NCBI RefSeq assembly: GCF_014898055.3
Contig: NW_023601543.1
Location: forward strand, 13,105,314 to 13,169,313
Source of the DNA: Talpa occidentalis
Lineage: Eukaryota; Chordata; Mammalia; Eulipotyphla; Talpidae
Direction of reading: 5' to 3'
Length of the DNA: 64,000 nucleotides
Position 1 is the stretch's first letter, and every line of letters starts with the position of its first letter. Under the pieces are notes generated by a model. It was not told where the DNA came from. It saw only the letters and a program-made list of their open reading frames with translations, and ran no database searches. Below are positions 48,531 to 60,556 of this stretch, in pieces. The translations under genes were made by a program, and so were the position numbers.

Positions 48531-49313
48531 TCTCCAAACAACTCTCTTATCCCTTTTAATCAACATTCCCTTTTCTCACCATGATCATCTTATTCATTCC
48601 CCTAAAATAGTCAAGGTTTGGCTTAAATTTCCTGTCCTGGAGTTTATGTGGTTGCATATTAAGACCCATTTGGCATCACTGACTTGAACTTCAGGTCTTT
48701 CCACAGAACATACATTGATATGTTTCTAGGATACCAGAAGAACACATCTGCTCTTGGAAAATTGAGTATAGTTTGCTTGTTATAAGCCCCCAGATCAAGG
48801 GATGTCAAGCAGAATGGGATGGTAGCTGGAGAAGAGATTCTGTTCTGTGGGACTGAAGGCCACACCCAGCAGCGCGGGGGGATGCCTGTGGCAGCAGGCA
48901 GCAAGCAGCAGGCTAGTGTGCTCACTGTATTCCCCAGGCCTCAGGTGACATTTGCTAGTACAAAATTCCACCTCGAAAAGCTTTTGTTAGTTTTATCAAG
49001 GAAGTTCATCAGGTGAGAGAAAGGGTGTGACTCCTCGTATTTTCAAGGCAGTTTAAGAGAGTTTCTAATGTTCACAGCAAAATGGATAAGTTTAAGAAAC
49101 CCCCTTGGCCTAATTAGGGGGCAAACTTGAGCTCTGCAGACAAATTTCAGGAAAAGTGGACATACTGGATTACTCTCAAGCAAAGCAAATGTCTTAAAAT
49201 TTTAATTTCACAGCCAGGCATTTTCACTACGGTGAAAGGAGTCTCACTGCTGCATGTCACATATGTGTATATAAAGTGGCTGTGATGTTATAGGGCTCTT
49301 AAAAATATTTTTG

Positions 49314-49574
49314 GGGCCTCCCTGGTGGGGCAAGGGATTAAGACACAACCTATGAAGCTATCCACAGCCACTGTAGCACGAGTTCGATCCCCGGGCAGGG
49401 AGCTACACACATGGCACAGCAGACCTCTCCTGACTCGCCCGCTGCTCCCCTCAGCAGTGTACTTCAGTCAGTCCACCTGTTCTGCTCCCCATTCTGTCTC
49501 TGGTGAATTCTCTCACCCCCCACACCTCTGGCCTTTACCCCAGTTCTTGTATGCATAAATAAATAAATCTTTAA
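49314..49574 (+). mobile_element. tRNA-derived SINE, type A, with target-site duplication
   Basis: The head is GGCCTCCCTGGTGGGGCAAG and the B box GTTCGATCCCCGGGC is nearly perfect. The body includes GACCTCTCCTGACTCGCCCG and GTCCACCTGTTCTGCTCCCC, and the tail is GCATAAATAAATAAATC. The flanking 13-mer AAAAATATTTTTG is duplicated at 49301-49313 (last base shared with the element start) and 49575-49587. Confidence 0.9.
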
Positions 49575-51354
49575 AAAAATATTTTTGATGTAGAAATTTC
49601 ACCTAAGCTAGACCTATCCATATCTATCCATTTCCCTTTTTAAATCTGACAATTACATGGAAGCAGTTTGTTACCCACAGGTGAACTTGACCCAGGCCAG
49701 TGTGTTCAACTGTGTGTTCATTGATGATTTATATGGAGGTTACTGGCTCAGCACATGTGTTTCTCACGGCTGGCTTTCCTGGGGCCAAGTTGCAGTGGCC
49801 AGACCATGGGGGCTGTAAATGTGGATGGACTCTGTTCTAGTCTTTTCCTTTATCTCAGAGATGGAATCATCTGATACCTTTCTGGATCCTCCTTTTTTAC
49901 AAAATCTTTATGACTACTTTCTAAATGCATTTCTCATAAACAATCTTATCTGTTTAACATTAATACAGTAAGGGGTAAAGGTGAGGTAACACTTGAGGCC
50001 CAAAGGGGGGCGAAATAGGAAGTTCAATAGATAGGAAGAAAGGAGATACTCTAATTAATGAACAATATTATTTTTAGACTCCAGTATTCTTCATGTTTCT
50101 TCTTCTTTAATTAAATGAAAGCTACAAGGTATTATTTTAGTCCATAAAACGTAGGACTGGGTCAGGTTTAAGAGAATAAAAGTAAAATTGCAAAAGATTT
50201 CTTGTTGATTTTTTAAAATGCTCAGTAGCTAAGACAGTAGGATACTATTCTTCCCTATCATCAAGATACACTCTCCATTTTGCCTGTCCACATCAGATGC
50301 CCTTAAAATTTTTCTAGTTCACATTATCTTTATCATCTGAAGGGTTTATGCTATCTCCCTATTGTCATGGCTTTTATTTAAAAATTTTTACAAAAAGTAT
50401 GGGCAAGAGAGTGTGCAGATTTAATGGAAAAGGCAACTGTCCATATTCCAGATGACCAGTCTCCTTGTCCCTAAGAAATTAGTGTATTGTAATGAAGGTT
50501 CTTCAGTTGGGTTTCTCAGTTTACTTACATGTTAGCTCTCTCCTCTCAACGTGGTAACATTGAAAGTTTTGTAAGTGGGTTTTTGCAAAATGTTCAACTC
50601 GGTAGACAGCAGGCATTATGAAATGATAAAGTTTATAATCCCTTCATACAATTAGGATGTCATGACCACACGAAGTTCCACACTTCACAGGAGGGGTGTA
50701 GAGCATCACCCAAATTTTGTTTGATTCTACTCCATTAGACAAGCTTGTTCTCTTAGATATAGCAACTGAAGCCTAGCATTACTCATTTGTTCAACAAATT
50801 GTTCCCAGGGGCACACTTACCTTGAGGTTAATGAAGGTTCATTTGCATGGTCTCCATCTGAGCCCTAGTGGTGTATGGCAGTGTACAATACATTTGTAAA
50901 AATTTTCCAAAAGACATTCGTGTATCCTTGGTTCTTAAAGTTCCCCTCTCCAATGCAACTGCCTAATTTTCAGGCCCCAAAGATGTTGGATTCACTCCTG
51001 ATTGCAATTACTAGTCCAAAGTGGAGTCATTTTGCAGATCCTCTTCAGAGGCTGTGTGTGTCACACAGTTTAAAGTTCTTTTTGTATTAAAACAAGATAA
51101 GTCAAACCCCAGTTTTGCTCCCTTGCCCCAACTCTGTTAATACACAATGTAAAGTCTATTTCTTCAGAAATTAAATGAAAATGCTACACTTTTGCAGCCA
51201 GACAGAGGGCCTTTGTCCATGATAACTTTTGTGGTGCCAGGCTTCCTGGATAGTGATACATCGCAACATTCTCCCTTTATCTTGCTCTTTATAATCCCAT
51301 GGGATAAATGAAACATAATCTCCACTCAGCCCATTGTGTGTCTTTCTCCTCCGG

Positions 51355-51432
51355 GACTGGTTAGCTCAATGGGTTAGAGTCTGGTGCTAATGAGACCATG
51401 TGGACCTGTTAGCTTCTTCCCTGATCTTGGTC
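51355..51432 (+). pseudogene. tRNA-Ile (AAT) pseudogene
   Basis: The 5' half is strongly tRNA-Ile-like: GGTTAGCTCAATGGGTTAGAG (D arm, A box) and TGGTGCTAATGAGACCA (anticodon arm; the loop CTAATGA keeps AAT at the anticodon place). The T arm has decayed: where GGTTCGATCCC is expected, the sequence reads CTGTTAGCTTCTTCCC. The acceptor-like end CTTGGTCA is still recognisable. The broken B box and unpaired stems make it a dead copy. Confidence 0.75.
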
Positions 51433-51753
51433 ACAGTCTAAGCTACAACCAGCTACCTCAGAATTACTTCCTTTGACCATGAAGTTTGAAGAGCTCTGTG
51501 AAAATCTTTTTTTCCTAATGGTGGATAAACAACAACAAAGTAAACAAAACCAGTGCTTGACAATCTCACCTATACAGGAAGTTTTATTTTTCTTCTCAAT
51601 ACAGATTAATACAGTTCAGTTGTTTGTCACTGAGGGGACCATCAGGAGACATAATAAAAGTTGCACTTTCAGTCTGTAGTATCACTAGACCATTTTTTTC
51701 AGAGCTCTTATTGGATGCTTTCTGGCAATGATAATTTAGTACTCCTGTTTAAA

Positions 51754-51755
<2 letters not shown>

Positions 51756-51835
<80 letters not shown>
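51756..51835 (+). repeat. Compound (GT)18(GA)22 microsatellite
   Basis: About 36 nt of GT repeats pass directly into about 44 nt of GA repeats. The GA half is a pure purine strand and could form triplex DNA. The array is likely polymorphic. Confidence 0.97.
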
Positions 51836-51840
<5 letters not shown>

Positions 51841-52021
51841 CCTTTGATTATCATACCACAATGATGGCGTGGTCGTCTAAAGTCTTCCTCAGTGGAGAGC
51901 GAGATTGATGGATTTATTCACTCTGGTACTGCTTTGTACTGTCTTTTGTGCTGTGATTTCTGAATGGGATTTTTTTGACTGGTAAACCTAAAGTAATCAA
52001 TGGTTTAGGTATCTTTTTCAC

Positions 52022-52085
52022 CCAATTCAGTAAATATTTACTGAACATCTACTCTGTGCCAGCTATTTAAAGGAATAGAAGGTAT
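52022..52085 (-). repeat. L2 3' end fragment, antisense
   Basis: CCAATTCAGTAAATATTTACTGAACATCTACTCTGTGCCAGC matches the reverse complement of the L2 3' end (TCAACAAATATTTATTGAGC-CCTACTATGTGCCAG). Confidence 0.65.
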
Positions 52086-53978
52086 ATTAAAAAATGACCT
52101 AGAAAACAAACACTGTTTAAAAAATGAGCAATGATGTAAAAAATATATAAATAAATAAGTTATTTTTTTAAAATGACTTAGAACAGTCTTTACCATCTAG
52201 GAACGGAAGACCCAACTATATAGTAAGTTGGTGAATTAATGTATTTGTGATTCTCTTAATTTCTAATTTGTTCCTGATCCTAGTGTCATTATTCCTTTGG
52301 ACCTTTCTTTTTCCCTCCTTCGAGTTGTCTGTTAGCCACGTGAGGTTTTGTTTTGCTTTGTGTTACTGTTTTTGGTGGTGAGATATGGGTTGAACCTCTG
52401 ATAATTATACCCTTGAATCCTTTTCTCCTGGACTTGTCCTGAGGTGTTTCTAATCTCCAGTTTTCTTGTGAGTTCTTTGTTTTTCTCAGCTTTTACTTTT
52501 CCTCTTCCTAAAACTCACATTTTGTTTCATACCCTTTCTTAAAATTGAGTAACCCTGTGACATTTTTAAAGATACTTTTCCAAGTGGACTACTGAAGTTA
52601 ATTGAATTGTTACTAATATGTGGTGGTTTGCTAACAGATCATTTTGGAGTCAGCTCTTGTTTGCTTCTCAGGAGCAAAGTCGAAACCGCCTTGCCTATCT
52701 AAGGAAGAAGTCATTTGCCCTGTTGCCAGGCCCTCACCAGTCAGTATGCAGCGTCACTCTGATCTGTGTGGAAGTTCTCCCTTGTGACGCCAGGCCTCAT
52801 GCTGCGGCCTGTCCTCACCAAATCCAAACCATGATTTCTTCTTTTGCACACACTGTATTTTATATCTTTTATACCCCCAATAATCTGTGGCTCCTTTGCC
52901 TGCCTGCCTGCCTTCAGTGCTTCCTCTTGCTTGGAGACTTCTGTGGTTAATAAAGCCAGCACTATGTGAGCACAACTACTCACTTTTGACCCTTGAACTT
53001 ATTTTTGTCCCCTTGCTATCTCTGGGGCCACAGTGACTTATTCATTAACAGGTATTATTAGTATATAAAACACCACTACCCACTGGCATCTATTTATAAA
53101 GTTAACTCTCAATTATTGAGGAACAAATTAACTAGTCTGGAGGTGATGTGGCCACTTCGGTTTCCCCAGAACATCACTCAAAGAGTGTGGAGATGACCAA
53201 GCCAAAACTGTGACACAAAGATTACTCAGCTGTGCTCTGTGCGAACAGCTAGTCAAGTCTGAGGGGCGCTAACATTATGGATCTCAACATGTTTGGGGAT
53301 TGTCTAAGCATATAAATATGCATGGGAACAGTGAAGGGGGCTTCCTTTTATACTATAAATTTGTTGGTAAATGAGCAATAAAATTAAGGTCTCATGAGTG
53401 GTAGTAAAAGTTGTGTGCTATTTTCTGATATTCAATCAAGTCAGCACATTGTTACCAAATATTTACCATCCAATAAAAGAACATGTTTAGTTTTGTTCAC
53501 TTCTAGACAAGAACTAAGAGAGGGAATGCCTCAATTACTGTGTTGACTTCAGGCTCAGATTAGCCTAACAAACCTAAAGTATTCTGCTTGTAGCCAACAA
53601 TAATTGTAGCTGAGCTTGGATTTTATTATAGTGACCACAACTACATGTAAGCTGTTCTAGAGACACAGCAATTAATCTAGCATGGCATTTAATTTTTATT
53701 TCATTATACTAATTTAAGGGATAACCATTTTAAGTAATAAGTCAGTGCTCTAAAATGTGTGTATAAATTTAGCATATTTGACGCATAGTTTTCCCCTGAA
53801 TTGTATTACTATTTAGAGATGTTTCAGTCTCCCTGACTCAGTCTATGGTGTCTCTTAAGATTTTACCTTTACAGGATTCCAACTATTCTCTCCCCATTTT
53901 TAGTCACTGAATTTTTACTTTTCTGTAAACAAAGAATTAGGAGACCTAATTTGAATAACTACTTAAAAGAACATTTTA

Positions 53979-54009
<31 letters not shown>

Positions 54010-55443
54010 CTTTATTTTTTTTTTTTTTTTCAAATATTAAATTTTATTTTTATATTCCCCCATACAATTGCAAACGCCCCATTCTGACCCCAATCCTTCC
54101 CCTCCCGCCCCCCCACCCCCAAAAGTGTCTCTGGTTCATAGTTTTTGTTGATTTTGATTTTCACTTTCTTATATTCATTTTCCTGGTCCCTTATTTAAGT
54201 TTTCTAGATTCCTGCTATGAGTGAGACCATCCGTATTTTTCTTTTTCTTTTTGGCTTATTTCGCTGAGCATGATCCCTTCCAGTGCCATCCATGTTGCTG
54301 CAAATTGCATGTGTTTATCTTTTTTGAATGCTGAGTAATATTCCATGGTATATATGTACCACATCTTCTTGATCCAGTCATCTATTTTTGGGCATTTGGG
54401 TTGTTTCCAAAGCTTAGCTATTGTAAACAGTGCTGCTATAAACATAGGAGTGCAGGTGCTCTTTGGAATTGATGTTTCTGTGTCCTTTGGGTAAATACCT
54501 AGGAGTGGAATTGCTGGATCATATGGAAGCTCTATGTTTAGTAGGTCCAGAAATCTCCACACAGCTCCCATTAGTGTTGGACCAGTTTGCACTCCACCAC
54601 AGTGCACAAGAGTTCCTTTTCTCCACATCCTCGCCAACATTTGTTGTTGCTAGTTTTTTTTAATATGTGCCATTCTCACTGGTGTGAGATGGTATCTCAT
54701 GGTAGTTTTGATTTGCATTTCCCTGATTACAAGTGATGTTGAACATTTTTCATATGTCTGTTGGCCATTTGCATTTCCTCTTCAGAGAGTTTTCTTTTTA
54801 GCTCTTCTGCCCATTTTTTGACTGGATTATATTCTTTGTTGTTGCTGAGTCTCATCAGCTCTTTGCAGATTTTTGTGATCAGTCCTTTATCATTAGTGTT
54901 GGGTGCAAAAATGTTCTCCCAGTTGGTGGGTTTCTCTTTGTTTTGTTATTGTCTCTTTTGCTGTGCAGAAGCTCTTTAATTTGATGTAGTCCAGCTGTTG
55001 ATCTTTCTCTTCACTATCACTGCTTTGGGTGATGTGTCTGTAAAGATGTCTTTGATGTGCAAATCCCGTAGTGTTTCGCCTATATTTCCTTCTATGTATT
55101 TTATGGTTTCAGGTCTTATGTCTAGTTCTTTAATCCATTTTGAGTTGATTTTTGTGTTGTGTGAGGTAGTGGTCAGCTTCATTCTTTTGCATGTAGCGAC
55201 CCAGTTTTCCCAGCACCATTTATTGAACAAAACTTTCTTTGCTCCAATGCATAGTCTTGCTCCTTTGTCAAAGATTAGTTGACCATAAATCTGTGGGTTT
55301 ATTTCTGGATTTTCTATTCGATTCCATTGGTCTGTATGTCTGTTCTTGTTCCAATACCATGCAGTTTTGATGATTATGGCTTTGTAGTATAGTTTGAAGT
55401 CGGGAGTGTGATGCCTCCAACATTTTATTTTTTAATTTTATTT
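53979..55443 (-). mobile_element. 5'-truncated LINE-1, antisense, with target-site duplication
   Basis: Read on the minus strand, the element runs from part-way through ORF2 to an A-rich tail (T runs at 53979-54006 and about 54015-54030). The direct repeat TTAAAAGAACATTTTA is found exactly at 53963-53978 and 55444-55459, and the implied endonuclease site (TT|AAAA on the L1 sense strand) is typical of L1 target-primed insertion. It is the least decayed L1 in the window. About 23 bp of AT-rich sequence separates the last clear ORF2 match (ends about 55420) from the right repeat. Confidence 0.93.
54215..55230 (-). pseudogene. LINE-1 ORF2 C-terminal remnant
   Basis: Two minus-strand open segments belong to the C-terminal part of L1 ORF2. 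The upstream one (55230 to 54976) contains KINSKWIKELDIRPETIKYI. The downstream one (54640 to 54215) contains LPYDPAIPLLGIYPKD, MFIAALFTIAKLWKQPKC and IKKMWYIYTMEYYSAFK before the stop. They are in different frames, so at least one frameshift or stop separates them. The endonuclease and reverse-transcriptase domains are missing through 5' truncation, so it cannot mobilise itself. Confidence 0.85.
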
Positions 55444-58400
55444 TTAAAAGAACATTTTAACGAGTACTTTAGAACTAGTTTCTAAAGTCAAACTTTTTCA
55501 ACTTGTGCTTTCTTGCCACAGTGTTGCATTCACATCAGTAGAATTAGCATTTTACTCTAGAAATTGATGGAGAGCTTTATTTTTTAGAATTTTCAAGAAT
55601 GAAGGTCAGTAAAATTTTCTGTAAATAAGTAAATGGTAAATACTTTAGACTTTGTGAGCCAAGAAACCAACTTGAGAATATTATGTAGGTACTTTTTTAA
55701 CAAGAGAGAAAATAAATGTCCACACCTTTTTATAGGACATGACTACTAATATACACAGTGACATTGATTTATGGACACTGAAATATGAATTTCCTATGGT
55801 TTTCATGTGTTAATAAGTATTCATCTTTTCCTTTTTGCCAGCCATTTAAAAATCTATAAACCTATGTTACCATTCTGGCCATACAAATACCAGGCAGGCT
55901 AGCTTTGGCTCATGGGATGGAGTTTGCTGATGCTAACTATAGAACACAGGTTCTTAAATAGCAAGTGGTCCATAACCTCACCCACCAGGGTTGAATTTCA
56001 CGAGGCCCTTAAACTTCCTGATAATCACCTACAACATTTTGACATTTTGTGCACATACCAGTTATTCTGTGGATAGGTTCCAAAGCTTGCATCTGACCCT
56101 CGGAGAAGTCCAGGATTCAAAAAAGATTAGGCATTTCATTGGTTTGTAGGGGGCATTTCCCAAGGCCCTTATAATTCCTAGATATTGCGCAAGTCCCTGG
56201 GAACTTGTGGGAATTTCTACCCTCAGAGCTAGTACTGCTAAGAGACACTGAGGGTAAATAATTGTCTAGGAGATCTCTGTATTCTTAAAGTCATTTATTG
56301 CCACCATTCTTGATGGCTTTATAAAACTCAGAGAAACAATCTCATTTCTGGTTCTAAGAGGAAAAGCCTTCTCATGTTTTCAAGTATTTAGTAAATAGTT
56401 TAGTGACTTACTTAGAATGAATAGCTGAAGCATATTGAAGTGTCTAGAACATTTCAGGCTATCAATAGAAATCAGTTTCAACATGTTGGAAACCTCTCTC
56501 TTTGAAATAAAGATTATCCACAGATAGATTCATGTTAGCTCAGCTGACATCAAGGGCTACAGTGTAAGTAGAGGCAGGATTCCAAATGCTTGTTACAGCT
56601 GACTCTGAGCTTGCAAGCTACTTGACTTAGGAGGTGGCTATTAGCCAAAATTAGGCCTTTCAGTGTTCAAATTCTTGAAATTTGACAAGTTACCCTGGTG
56701 CAGAGGTGGTGGTGGAAAAACAGAAATATCCATTTGAAAATACACATGAAGTATCTCAGTAGCTCCTACCTATGGCCCAGGGTTGAGAATAGAAAAGCGT
56801 GCTTCTTCTCAGCAGTGTTACAGAACGAAGTTTATATTCAAAGAGGAAATGGTTATAAACACACAATACTAATTTTAAAACCTAGAGATGGTTCAGCGTA
56901 GTCTGTGGTAAAACCTGTAAAAGTATTTGAACATTTTCAGCAAACCCCTTGCACTTTTTATGTAGATGTTTAACTAACATGCTGTGAGAGGGCCAAGTAA
57001 AAAGTACCAGGGACAATAGGATGGTGACTTCAGTGAGAAATTTACTATGCAAGTCAGAGAGAAAAAAGAAGTTAAATAGTGATCTTATGTGGTTCAAATA
57101 TGGCGTTCATACCATTAGAGATTCTTGTAGATTTTGAGATGACCATACATCATCAGATCGATAAAGTCTGCCATATTATTGAAGCATACTTGAGTGCCTG
57201 TTTCCAAGAGATTTCCATCTCATTGCGTAAAATAATATCCCACCATTTAATCCCTGGGGCTTCATTTTTCATTCTGTGAGAATTATGACATGCCCCCTAG
57301 AGCCTGTGACATCTCGGTGCCTAGTTAGTCTGGGTCAGCCCTTGGTTGCTTGTCCTTAAACCTTAAATCACTTCCGTCATCTTCCCTGATACCTTGGTTT
57401 GCCCTCTGCCTCAAATTTCTCGACTGCCATGCCTTCTCTACTCACCTGAGTGAGTCTTGCTAGTTTGGGAGGACCATCTTCTTTCTATTCTTTCTAATGT
57501 GCCAATTAGCTAATTTAATAAATTTGCCCAAGACACAATGTTAATGTGGAAGCCTTCCTTCCCTTCGAAGTTGGGTGTGGCCCCTTCCAAGTGACTTTAT
57601 GGAGAATGCTGTGCTGGTGAAATTTTTGAGTATGGGAGTTGAGTATGGGACAGTGAAGATATAGTGCCCCTTACTTCGTGATCCAAGGCCTCCTATTCTA
57701 CCTGTACTTAGATCTGTGCCTATTCACGTATTTTAGCAGGAGTTGGGGGGCACAGCTTGGCAGTGCAATGGCTTCATTACTTTTTTAGTGTAACAAATAA
57801 AAAAGCAAGAATGAACACCTGCTATTAGTAGCATACAGTGAGATGCTTTCACTTGCACAGCAGTGCACTACCTACCTGCCAGGGTCACCATTAGAAATGT
57901 ACTATATAATCATGATTTGTTATTAATTCGTTAAAATGTTTACATTTATTTTAAGCTTTATGGTTGATGATATCAGTCAAGCAGTCATTCACTGATACTG
58001 GGGACTCTGGCAGAGACAAGAGAACTGTCAAAGGAGTAATAACCACATTGGAAAGACACTCACATGTGGAACAAACTAGAAACCAGCACAGAAAGGGAGA
58101 AGTTATGTGGTTACAGATAATAAACACAATATCTATCAAACTCGGAGATTAAGACTTCACAAATGGAAACACCAGTAATAGCCTGTTGCATTTCTAAGGC
58201 TTTTCTTTACAAGTTCTTCTCTGGTTTGTATAACTTAAAATCCCATTATCTTATCTATTTCTGCCTAACTGGAATCCTTGTAGCATTTCCAGGGCCTCTT
58301 GTGAACTGTGGATACCATCTGGCCCTCTGGATCAAAACGAGGCTAAGCAAGTCAGATTAGTTTGTGACATAAGACCTATTTTTTTTTTGGTAACTGACCA

Positions 58401-58836
58401 TACCAATTTCATTTTAGCTAAACAGCACTCACTTTTTAGAAATCTACCTCTTTCTTCCTCCACTCCTTTCTGTCTTCCATGGTTGGTAGTGGGTCGAGAA
58501 GAGAAGCCATGTTTGGTGGGGCAGCTAGGAACAGTGGTGGGATAGGCAGCCTCTGAGCCACGGGGCGCTAATGGGGAAGAAGACGGAGTTGGATGGAAGG
58601 AAGGGAGCTTTCAGGAGAGCCTGCAGTCTGCCTGGGAAGCCAGGCCTGTAGAAGGAGTGAGACCAGGCAGCGTACCACAGAGATATTTCTGGTGACGTGG
58701 TTTTTAGGCCAAAAGGAAGTGCTGGAGTGAACACATTGGGAACAAGCTCCATCAGTGAAATGTGTTGGCTAATCTGTGACTGATAAAATTAGGTGGCTCC
58801 CCCCCCCCATTTTGAACACCACAACTAAAAGAATTT

Positions 58837-58925
58837 TTACTTTCATTTTTGTATTGAGGTAACATTGATACACAACATGGTATATGATTGAAAATATATA
58901 CCCTCCCACCTCTTCAAGTGTGTGG
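58837..58925 (-). repeat. LINE-1 3' UTR scrap, antisense
   Basis: CATTTTTGTATTGAGGTAACATTGATACACAACATGG resembles the left end of the antisense L1 at 2250-2290 (CATTAAGGTAATATTGATTTATAACATTATG). Short and diverged. Confidence 0.5.
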
Positions 58926-59143
58926 GACCATATGTGGCTTGTTTTAATCACTTTGATAGTGAAGTTGCTGCTCAAAGAGATTTGTTGGTTTACAAGCAAC
59001 TCCTGTATGGGAATTGGGATGCGATGACAAATAAATCAGAAGAAATGGAGGCAAATGTTGATGTGGCTCAAGTTTTCAGCCTGGGACTCTAGGAGGAAGC
59101 TGTTTGACATCTCTCCCCCCGCCCCTCTCTTTTCAATATGCAG

Positions 59144-59335
59144 CCTTCTTTTCCGGTGAATGCACCACTCGCAGCTAACCCTGCCATGACTTTCAACCCT
59201 TACTTACCTCATCCTGGAATGGGCCTGGTTCCTGCCGAACTTTTACCAAATGCACCGGTTCTGATTCCGGGAAACCCGCCTCTCCCGGTGCCCGGAGCTG
59301 CTGGTCCAAAACTGATGCGTTCAGATAAACTGGAG
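59144..59335 (+). CDS. MBNL3: MBNL3 coding exon 3: proline-rich linker
   Basis: Encodes residues 115-178 in frame (192 nt, 64 codons, phase 0 at both ends), the Pro- and Ala-rich linker between ZnF1-2 and ZnF3-4: PSFPVNAPLAANPAM, then NPYLPHPGMGLVPAELLPN, then PVLIPGNPPLPVPG and KLMRSDKLE. The PHPGMGLVPAE block is characteristic of MBNL3. The acceptor has a C/T tract and ATATGCAG. The donor is GAG|GTATTT, lacking the usual G at +5. The next exon begins with the expected Val-Cys of ZnF3, so this junction is right by reading frame. Read-through would add VFM and stop. The linker places the two finger pairs apart for bipartite RNA recognition (family knowledge). Confidence 0.95.
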
Positions 59336-60319
59336 GTATTTATGTAGAAATATGTAAATATGTGTCAAGTGGATTTAACTTTATGCCCAAGCAACCTTCT
59401 CCAAGCCAGATGTGCACCTGGATTTCTAGCTTATGGAGTACGATCTCAGAAAAATAAAAATGTATTTTGCTACAGCAGCCGTAGCCCATTATGCAGCGCT
59501 TGGGTTCATGTGCACAGGAGGGAGACAGGCCCAGGGAGTCTGGTGGGAATGGTCCTTGTCTGTAGGCTCCAGCTTCACAGACTGGTACCACCATATTTGT
59601 TCATCTCTGCTTGCTTGAATAATCCAACAGGGGGAAAAAAGTAGACTCATCTAACTCTATGAATGCAGAATGTAAATGAGTCTCTAAACTATTTTTCCCA
59701 TTTGAAGAATGATGTAGTAGATAATAGTATCCCTTGATGCCAGAGAAAAGAAGTCGAAATTTCAACAAGCTTTTTGATGTATGAAAGTCTCGCAGCCTTC
59801 CCTTAACTGTCATTCTTCATAAATTAAAAAAAAAAAAATAACAAAAACAAAAACAGGACTTCATCATTCAAAGTCGGCTCCCTTGGCAGCCCCTTAAATG
59901 CCTGGTAAAATATTGTAATGGAATCATGTAATTCAGTCATGGTCCACAAATCAGCTGCGGAAAAGCACAGAGCTGTGTGATGAAAACTCATCTTGGACCT
60001 TAGCAAAATAATCCCCTCTTGCAAACTGAACTCATTGCGTGTTAGGCTGTCTATTTAGGGGAGGATTCAAAACTGGTTTTCAGAAACCCTTTTCAGCACT
60101 TTTATTTCAATGTCTGGAAAACAGGCAACTTGTGTTTGGGAAGAATAGAATTTTCTCTAGGAATAGACAATTTGTCTATGTTTACATCTTAGAGACTACA
60201 GCTTTTACTTTTTTCTTCCCAAATGCATGACAAAATAATGTCTAGTATTGCTCTCGCATTCGCTGACAAAGTAAATGAAAGCTACCCACCAATGTGGTGT
60301 GTGTTTATTTTTCTTCAAG
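59336..60319 (+). other. MBNL3: MBNL3 intron between coding exons 3 and 4 (984 nt)
   Basis: A short intron with a weak GTATTT donor and a TTTATTTTTCTTCAAG acceptor. It holds an A-rich tract (59825-59855) and no repeat I can name. There is no internal exon I can support. Confidence 0.9.
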
Positions 60320-60556
60320 GTTTGCCGAGAATTTCAGCGTGGAAATTGTACCCGCGGGGAAAATGACTGCCGCTATGCTCATCCCACTGATATGTCCATG
60401 ATCGAAGCGAGTGATAATACTGTGACCATCTGCATGGATTATATCAAAGGTCGATGCTCCCGGGAGAAATGCAAGTACTTTCATCCTCCTGCACACTTGC
60501 AAGCCAAACTCAAGGCAGCGCATCACCAGATGAACCACTCGGCCGCCACGGCGATG
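60320..60556 (+). CDS. MBNL3: MBNL3 coding exon 4: ZnF3 and ZnF4
   Basis: Encodes residues 179-257 in frame (237 nt, 79 codons). Both C-terminal zinc fingers are complete: ZnF3 is C180-x7-C188-x6-C195-x3-H199 ([21 protein letters not shown]) and ZnF4 is C216-x7-C224-x4-C229-x3-H233 ([10 protein letters not shown]...[12 protein letters not shown]). The spacing mirrors ZnF1 and ZnF2, as known for muscleblind proteins. The tail [15 protein letters not shown] is MBNL3-like. The acceptor is TTCTTCAAG and the donor ATG|GTAAAC. Open frames extending past 60556 simply read into the intron. These fingers bind YGCY RNA elements (family knowledge). Confidence 0.97.

Larger units (their letters stand above)
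46181..59143 (+). other. MBNL3: MBNL3 intron between coding exons 2 and 3 (about 13.0 kb)
   Basis: Starts GTAAGT and ends with a pyrimidine-rich tract and ATATGCAG. It contains one SINE, a 1.5-kb antisense L1, a tRNA-Ile pseudogene, a 44-bp tandem duplication, a GT/GA microsatellite and an L2 piece. Unassigned stretches include 46750-48440, 49590-51350, 52090-53960 and 55460-58830. Confidence 0.9.

Noticed and set aside
52618..52950. 110-residue + strand frame followed by AATAAAG at about 52950
   Set aside because: Could hint at an LTR or small retrocopy, but I find no known domain, no primer-binding site and no paired LTR, so I do not call it.
54215..54640. 141-residue minus-strand frame with clear protein similarity
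   Set aside because: It is a real match but belongs to the C-terminal end of LINE-1 ORF2 in a 5'-truncated element, not to a host gene.
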